Position numbers and translations under genes: made by a program
Notes under the pieces: generated by a model
What the model saw: the letters and a program-made list of their open reading frames with translations, nothing else
Told to the model about the DNA's origin: nothing
The model's database searches: none
Origin: Fibrobacterota bacterium
GTDB taxonomy: Bacteria; Fibrobacterota; Fibrobacteria; UBA11236
Length of the DNA: 42,505 nt
Direction of reading: 5' to 3'
NCBI GenBank assembly: GCA_019509785.1
Contig: JAEKLQ010000056.1
Location: 1 to 42,505 of the forward strand
Shown: positions 41,150 through 42,505 of the stretch, piece after piece
How the letters are laid out: each line of letters begins with the position of its first letter
Numbering within the stretch: position 1 is the stretch's first letter

Positions 41150-42505
41150 GCGCGCGTTCGCCTTCGAATGCGGGCCAACGCGGCTCGCGCGCGGCTTCCC
41201 TCTGGGCGGTCGCGCTTCTGACGGCCGCCGGCCTGGGCGGATGCCTGGCGGGATCGGAAACCGGCAATACGGCTAAAGGGTTGACCGGCCAGATCCGGAC
41301 CCTGGACGGGCTGCCTGCCGCGCGGACCCGCGTGGTGCTGGTCCCGGACGGTTTCGTTCCCGTCGATACTCATTCGGCCGCGGCCTTGCCCGCGGTGACT
41401 ACCGACGCGCAAGGGCGGTACGCGTTCCGGGAAGTCGCCTCGGGCCGGTACAACGTGGAAGCGGTGAATCCCGCCGACGGCACGCGCGCCCGCATCGAGG
41501 GAATCGAAGCAGGGGATGCTTCGCTCGAGATCCCCGCCCAAACCCTGGGCATGCCGGGGTGCATCGCCGCGGCTTTGAAGGGCGCGGCCGATACCGTGAC
41601 CGGATTCATTTATCTGCCCGGCAGCACCTACCGCGCCTCCGTGCGCTCCGCCGACTCGCTGGTCCGCCTGGACTCCCTGCCTCCCGGCCGGGTCGATTCC
41701 CTCGTCTATGGGAGCGCAACGGGGATCCCGCCCCGGACCTTCGCTTGGAACCTGCTCGTCCAACCCTCGACCGTAGGCCAGGCTTCCGGACCCTTCCTCG
41801 CCTGGCGCCGTTCCCTCGTGGTCAACGTGGACGGAGGGACGTCCGGCGCCAAGCTCTCCGCCAAGGTGGCGGGAATCCCCATACGAATCGCTTTGCCGGA
41901 TTCCGTCCTGGGGTCTGGCGCCAAGGACGGATCCGACCTGCGGGTCGCCAATGAGCAAGGCGCGGAACTTCCCTGCGAGGTCCAATCGCAAGGCGGATCC
42001 GTTGCGCTGTGGGTAAGGATGGATACGGTCTATGCGGATCGGCCGACGCGCATCCGCCTGTATTGGGATTACGGCGGACGCGATCCCTTGCCCGCCGCCA
42101 AAGCGGGATCGGTCTTCGCGACGGCCGACGGCTTCGCGGGCGCTTGGCACCTGGACGAGGATCCCGCGGCCAACAACGGACGGCTTTCGGATGCGACGGG
42201 ACAAGGGAACGAGGGAATGGCCGTTGGGTATTCCACCGCGGGAGCGACCGAAGCCGGCGTGGCCGGGAGCGCCCTGAAGTTCGATGGCAAAACCCAATTC
42301 GCGGGAACGAAGCTCGCCTTCGACGATCCTGAAGCCTTCACCGTCCTCATCTGGTTCCGGGCCGGCCATGGCCTGGGCGGCCGCATCTTCGAATTCGCCG
42401 ACAAGGATACCAGCCGCGCCGCCTACTGGGACCGCTTGCTGCATCTCTACCCGGACGGCACCTTGCACTACGGGGTATTTCCGCCCGATAGCGCGGGTAA
42501 ACCCC
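41146..42505 (+). CDS. DUF2341/LamG-like surface lipoprotein (runs off the window)
   Basis: 453 residues are visible and the frame is still open at the edge. A signal with lipobox GLGGC (Cys34) indicates a lipoprotein. A carboxypeptidase-regulatory-like beta domain (about 45-120, GLTGQIRTLDGLPAARTRVVLV and AQGRYAFREVASGRYNVEA) is followed by a DUF2341-type domain (about 245-315, DLRVANEQGAELPCEVQ, VALWVRMDTVYADRPTRIRLYWDYG). A LamG/concanavalin-like domain then begins near 330 (GFAGAWHLDEDPA, ALKFDGKTQFAGTKL, AFTVLIWFRAG). These domains suit sugar or surface binding. The ATG shares ATGA with the TIGR02147 stop. Such TIGR02147-lipoprotein pairs fit Fibrobacterota. Confidence 0.85.
   Translation, partial: MSARSPSNAGQRGSRAASLWAVALLTAAGLGGCLAGSETGNTAKGLTGQIRTLDGLPAARTRVVLVPDGFVPVDTHSAAALPAVTTDAQGRYAFREVASGRYNVEAVNPADGTRARIEGIEAGDASLEIPAQTLGMPGCIAAALKGAADTVTGFIYLPGSTYRASVRSADSLVRLDSLPPGRVDSLVYGSATGIPPRTFAWNLLVQPSTVGQASGPFLAWRRSLVVNVDGGTSGAKLSAKVAGIPIRIALPDSVLGSGAKDGSDLRVANEQGAELPCEVQSQGGSVALWVRMDTVYADRPTRIRLYWDYGGRDPLPAAKAGSVFATADGFAGAWHLDEDPAANNGRLSDATGQGNEGMAVGYSTAGATEAGVAGSALKFDGKTQFAGTKLAFDDPEAFTVLIWFRAGHGLGGRIFEFADKDTSRAAYWDRLLHLYPDGTLHYGVFPPDSAGKP

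Overview
The window looks like chromosomal DNA of a high-GC member of Fibrobacterota or a close relative in the FCB superphylum. The evidence is a TIGR02147-family regulator, a family known mostly as Fibrobacter paralogues, translationally coupled to a DUF2341/LamG-like surface lipoprotein. Further support comes from a 31-residue basic protein of the AURKAIP1/COX24 type next to core genes, and secreted enzymes with GR-containing C-terminal tails like those of type IX secretion substrates. No tRNA, rRNA, CRISPR array, prophage or transposase gene was seen.

Layout. 1-3250: a LolA-like gene (cut by the edge), a HEAT-repeat protein coupled to a MurC/Mpl-type ligase with an apparent AUC start, and the small basic protein. 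3259-7704 (minus): HAMP membrane protein, rph, pheA, an NlpC/P60 lipoprotein, gatA. 7841-10649: a RibD/DHFR-like protein, then truA, an HtrA-like protease and DUF4321 in one minus-strand unit. 11254-15807: a FliK-like protein, a membrane protein with a SwrB/DUF2802-like helix-turn-helix tail, and an FHA protein. 15836-23290 (minus): argG-ispD-ispF and argC-argB-argD-CNB, i.e. much of arginine synthesis plus two MEP isoprenoid enzymes. 23573-25064: a ferredoxin and a secreted CBM9-like protein. 25375-30768: a helicase-associated-domain protein and dnaE. 30927-40042: a secreted carbohydrate-oxidation cluster (two tandem PVC-type dehydrogenases, a glucose/sorbosone-type dehydrogenase, a ThuA-like protein, an alginate-lyase-family protein). 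40271-42505: the TIGR02147 regulator and the lipoprotein, cut by the edge.

The most unusual content is in three gene-poor gaps (10650-11253, 13315-14119, 18374-18826). They hold five copies, in both orientations, of an approximately 175-210 nt element. In each copy several long stems are perfectly or nearly perfectly paired although the stem sequences differ from copy to copy, while short unpaired motifs (GGCTCAGA, TGGGTCG, ATTCGCCGCC, read in element orientation) are kept. This covariation-like pattern suggests a conserved folded RNA, or a hairpin recognised as single-stranded DNA, that has spread through intergenic space. I do not recognise it as a named family.

All calls were made by reading the sequence and supplied translations; no database search was possible. 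Frames antisense to genes were treated as high-GC shadows and omitted.
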